NCBI RefSeq assembly: GCF_012912135.1 | Contig: NZ_QMEB01000011.1 | Location: 1 to 45,681 of the forward strand | Direction: 5' to 3' | DNA from: Brasilonema bromeliae SPC951 | GTDB lineage: Bacteria; Cyanobacteriota; Cyanobacteriia; Cyanobacteriales; Nostocaceae | DNA: 45,681 bases | Shown here: in pieces, positions 43,323-45,681 of the stretch | Layout of the letters: each line of letters begins with the position of its first letter | Position numbering within the stretch: position 1 is the first letter of the stretch | Made by a program: the position numbers and the translations under genes | The notes under the pieces: model-generated | What the model saw: only the letters and a program-made list of their open reading frames with translations | What the model was told of the DNA's origin: nothing | Database searches by the model: none

Positions 43323-43585
43323 GGAAGCTATTAACACTATTTGGTTATTAGTTATTAATTATTCTACAACATCCGTTTCATTAAGGCTCTCACCTTCTAG
43401 CATGGGTAAGATGAGAATTCTTGGTGAGAGCGAATTAATAAATCTGGGGCACAGTAGCCCCAACGACTCCTTTTAAATGAGTTCTTGAGCAAGGGGAGAT
43501 CATAGGAAATCTTACACTAGCAAGAGAGTAAACGATTCTTTATAAAGTGTGAGTACTTAAACTCTGGACTTTATCATTTGCTTTA

Positions 43586-44266
43586 TTAAACTCTCAGTTT
43601 GGTTACAGCTATTTTTCCAGAAAAACACACATCAACATCACTGCCAGGAGTGCGATCGCGCTTGGCATATTCACCCTCATAATAAAAATCATTGCCCTCA
43701 ATCCGGTAGTTGATGGGCAATGGTTTGGTACAAGGTTGACAAAACACAACTTCTGGATCTGGTTCTCCTGGAACCAGATGAGGCAAATTTACGTTCCAAA
43801 AAGTTCCCGGTTCTAGAGGACGATTGAGTAAGTCAGCTAAAACAGAACTCGTCCAACGTGCTACCAGATCCCAATCAACATTCAGCTTCTTTTTAAGATA
43901 GTGAGAAACTGCAATACCAGGAATGCCATGCATAGCTGCTTCCCTCACAGCGGCGACAGTCCCGGAAATGTAGGCATCCACGCCCATATTGCCTCCAGCA
44001 TTGATTCCGGACAACACAAATTGGACATTTTTGCAAATATGCGTTATTGCAATTCTGGTGCAATCGGCAGGAGTACCTGCAATAGCATACTCGTTCTCAG
44101 AGCGACGATGGACATGAATTGGTCGAGTCGTGGTGACTTGATGTCCACAACCAGAGAGATGATCTCTGGGAGCGGCAATAATGACTTCTTTACCATTTAC
44201 AGCTTTCAGGAGCGCTTGAATACCAGGAGCGTCGATCCCGTCATCGTTGGTGAGAATCAAGGTCAT
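43586..44266 (-). CDS. surE: 5'/3'-nucleotidase SurE
   Basis: 226 aa from the ATG at 44266, chosen because MTLILTNDDGIDAPGIQALL is the usual start; an upstream extension to 44347 has no family support. Metal motif TNDDG holds D residues, with S in the LSGCGHQVT region and N in INAGGNMGVD. SurE hydrolyses nucleoside monophosphates and short polyphosphates, with stress and stationary-phase roles in other bacteria. The enzyme is full length and should be active. Confidence 0.94.
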   Translation of the reverse strand: MTLILTNDDGIDAPGIQALLKAVNGKEVIIAAPRDHLSGCGHQVTTTRPIHVHRRSENEYAIAGTPADCTRIAITHICKNVQFVLSGINAGGNMGVDAYISGTVAAVREAAMHGIPGIAVSHYLKKKLNVDWDLVARWTSSVLADLLNRPLEPGTFWNVNLPHLVPGEPDPEVVFCQPCTKPLPINYRIEGNDFYYEGEYAKRDRTPGSDVDVCFSGKIAVTKLRV

Positions 44267-44829
44267 AGATTGTCTTGTTAGGACTTGTACAAACATAAGC
44301 AACAAGACTGATTTTGAAGCAAATTTGCTTTGAAAGCAATCGCTCAACCGGCAACAGTGTGCGTTCTTCTCAAAACAAACTTCAATACATAAGGTTAAGT
44401 TGCGAGTTACTGTTTAAAGTTGATTTTAAGTATAAAAATATTATATAGTATTTAAAAATACGGTAAATATTCCAAATTTATACTTAAAAAAAATTGATAA
44501 CTAGCAACTTGAGTTACATAAATAAAGGTACCTGTACACAAGTAGTAAATGCAAGGAATATAACATAATGACATTTGCGATCTAGTAATTATTACTTAAT
44601 TCAAGATTGTAAAATCCACGCCAATTGTGTAAATATTGACTAATTTTATATGCAATCAAAAGAGATGAAATAAAGATTTAAAAAAAAATCATGATTCTTT
44701 TTTAGACCTTTATAATTAATTCTCAAAGATTTTCTTAGTGTTGTAAATGTGTGCTTTGTCAAGCAACTGCTTATCAGATTGGCAATTGGATTGTTTAAGA
44801 AAGATTAAATTGAGAAATTGGTATTAATC
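44267..44829. other. AT-rich intergenic region between surE and the broken acyltransferase gene
   Basis: About 560 nt of divergent upstream sequence, strongly AT-rich (A runs near 44480 and 44680). No ORF, hairpin of note or repeat recognised. It may hold both promoters. Confidence 0.5.
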
Positions 44830-45491
44830 ATGCAAGTCTTAAAATCTGGGAAATCTGCCGAACAAAGATTGCGTCTTCATTTTTTAGACGGCTTACGTGG
44901 ATTAGCATCTCTGTATGTGGTGATTGTCCACATAAATCGATATATGGGAGAACAAGTGCCTGTATTTTTGCAATTTATAGGCAAAACTTTAAGATATGGA
45001 AATTTTGCTGTGGCGATTTTCATTGTGCTTTCGGGTTATGTTCTGATGCTACCGGTAGCCCGTTCGCAAAACGGTTATCTTCCTGGAGGTTTGTGGGATT
45101 ATATCCAACGGCGAGCGCGTAGAATCTTACCCCCTTACTATGCTGCTCTGTTTTTTAGTTTGCTAACAGCAGTCATCATATTAGGATTCATTCACTTTTT
45201 CAATTTCAAGTGGCATGAATCTCCGGAATATGGAGAATTTCATCCTTTCTTTTCCCCTATTGACGTAATCACCCACTTGCTACTCGTTCACAATCTCACG
45301 GAGTCGTAGTGACAGTGGTAGGTAATTTCCTTCTTAATCTTCACCTACCGCCAATTGAGTTTATCGCGATATTTTATGTAGTGGCTATATCACTGTCTTT
45401 ACTCATTGCTTACTTGTTTTACTTAGTTTTTGAGAGACCATTTATGTCTAATTTTTTGAAAAAGCGCAAGGTAAAAGATGCAGTGAATTAA
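44830..45491 (+). pseudogene. Acyltransferase-3 (OafA-type) gene, broken by internal deletion and frameshift
   Basis: The first part (44830-45309, 159 codons from ATG) has the family start LHFLDGLRGLASLYVVIVH, AVAIFIVLSGYVLMLPVARS and RRARRILPPYYAALFFSLLT, ending at HNLTES-stop. A second frame (about 45309-45491) gives the family's C-terminus: NFLLNLHLPPIEFIAIFYVV and YLFYLVFERPFM. Full members run about 350-400 aa, so roughly 150-200 central residues are missing and the parts are in different frames. Original role: O-acylation of a surface glycan. No transposon found at the junction. Confidence 0.85.
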
Positions 45492-45525
45492 TTGCAGTAA
45501 AAAGTCAAAAGTATTTTACTAATAA

Positions 45526-45654
45526 TTAATGACTATTTTCAAATGTACGTTTACCGTCTTCGTAAAGTGTAAATTGACCAGTCTCTGGTAAGATACGTTG
45601 CCGGGGTTGGATGTAAACGTGTAAAAATTCGGCAACCCTTCGGGTTCGCAGTCG
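45526..45654 (-). pseudogene. C-terminal remnant of a gene cut by a dispersed repeat
   Basis: Reading the minus strand gives an open stretch of about 42 codons ending HVYIQPRQRILPETGQFTLY and DGKRTFENSH, stop at 45526. In frame it runs into a TAG inside the repeat at about 45630-45681, and no start codon or ribosome site was seen. Codon pattern is like a real protein tail. The rest of the gene, if any, is lost or lies beyond the window. Family not recognised. Confidence 0.4.
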
Positions 45655-45681
45655 CTACAACGGGGGGAACCCCCCGAAGCT
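45630..45681. repeat. Dispersed GC-rich repeat at the window's right edge
   Basis: Contains GGCAACCCTTCGGGTTCGC and CAACGGGGGG-AACCCCCC, related to the GC-rich segment near 5100 (CAACGGGGGGTACCCCC). It forms internal hairpins. It is truncated by the window end. Confidence 0.55.

Noticed and set aside
1-45681. tRNA genes and CRISPR arrays
   Set aside because: No TpsiC-type GGTTCGA core with matching acceptor arms was noticed, and all tandem repeats have 7- or 13-bp periods without spacers.

Overview
The window looks like a chromosomal segment of a filamentous, probably heterocyst-forming cyanobacterium (Nostocales). The pointers are an aerobic Mg-protoporphyrin cyclase (acsF), two beta-carboxysome shell paralogs (CcmK type), a HetZ-family protein, many HIP1 octamers (GCGATCGC) inside and between genes, and runs of 7-bp short tandem repeats typical of this group. 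No tRNA, rRNA, CRISPR array, prophage or intact insertion sequence was recognised. Genus is not determinable from the sequence alone.

Layout. 1-700: terminator of an upstream gene and an AraC-type regulator. 1.2-3.1 kb: a small inverted-repeat element and a hairpin-rich leader, then threonine synthase and a CysO-like sulfur-carrier protein ending in GG. 3.1-4.5 kb: tandem repeats plus a dispersed repeat, a DUF2996 protein, and a convergent TM2 membrane protein. 5.2-7.7 kb: acsF with a strong terminator, a secreted beta-rich protein and a response regulator with a four-cysteine tail. 8-9.8 kb: a carboxysome shell paralog, an LD-carboxypeptidase and a small acidic-tailed membrane protein. 10-13.2 kb: small secreted or unknown proteins, an ABM-fold protein and a 54-aa rubredoxin. 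13.3-17 kb: an M61 protease with PDZ domain and a HetZ-like regulator. 17-18.3 kb: non-coding, with a structure resembling the right end of an IS200/IS605 element. 18.3-19.6 kb: a TIGR04283-type glycosyltransferase and a CcmK4-like shell protein.

20.2-24.8 kb is a polysaccharide module: an ABC exporter, a glycosyltransferase-methyltransferase fusion and a polysaccharide deacetylase, the last two overlapping by 4 bases. 24.8-26.1 kb: Xaa-Pro aminopeptidase. 26.4-33.996 kb is signalling-rich: an AhpD/CMD-fold protein that has lost both redox cysteines is translationally coupled to a GAF-adenylate cyclase, and convergent to them an XRE regulator sits 5 nt upstream of a 1786-aa double-kinase, double-receiver hybrid histidine kinase. 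34.2-35.4 kb: an M28 peptidase. 35.5-38.05 kb: three co-directional exported or membrane proteins (a His-containing secreted protein, a TauE/SafE-type protein with a ferric-reductase-like C-terminus, and a membrane-anchored periplasmic protein) that look like an undescribed metal, heme or redox module.

38.1-45.7 kb: galE, a YdcF-like membrane protein that seems to lack its catalytic core, a second ABC exporter, a sugar-phosphate transferase, surE, a broken acyltransferase-3 gene and a small gene remnant ending at a dispersed repeat. The envelope-polysaccharide theme (ABC exporters, glycosyltransferases, deacetylase, epimerase, priming transferase, acyltransferase remnant) recurs through the right half, but these genes are not one operon.
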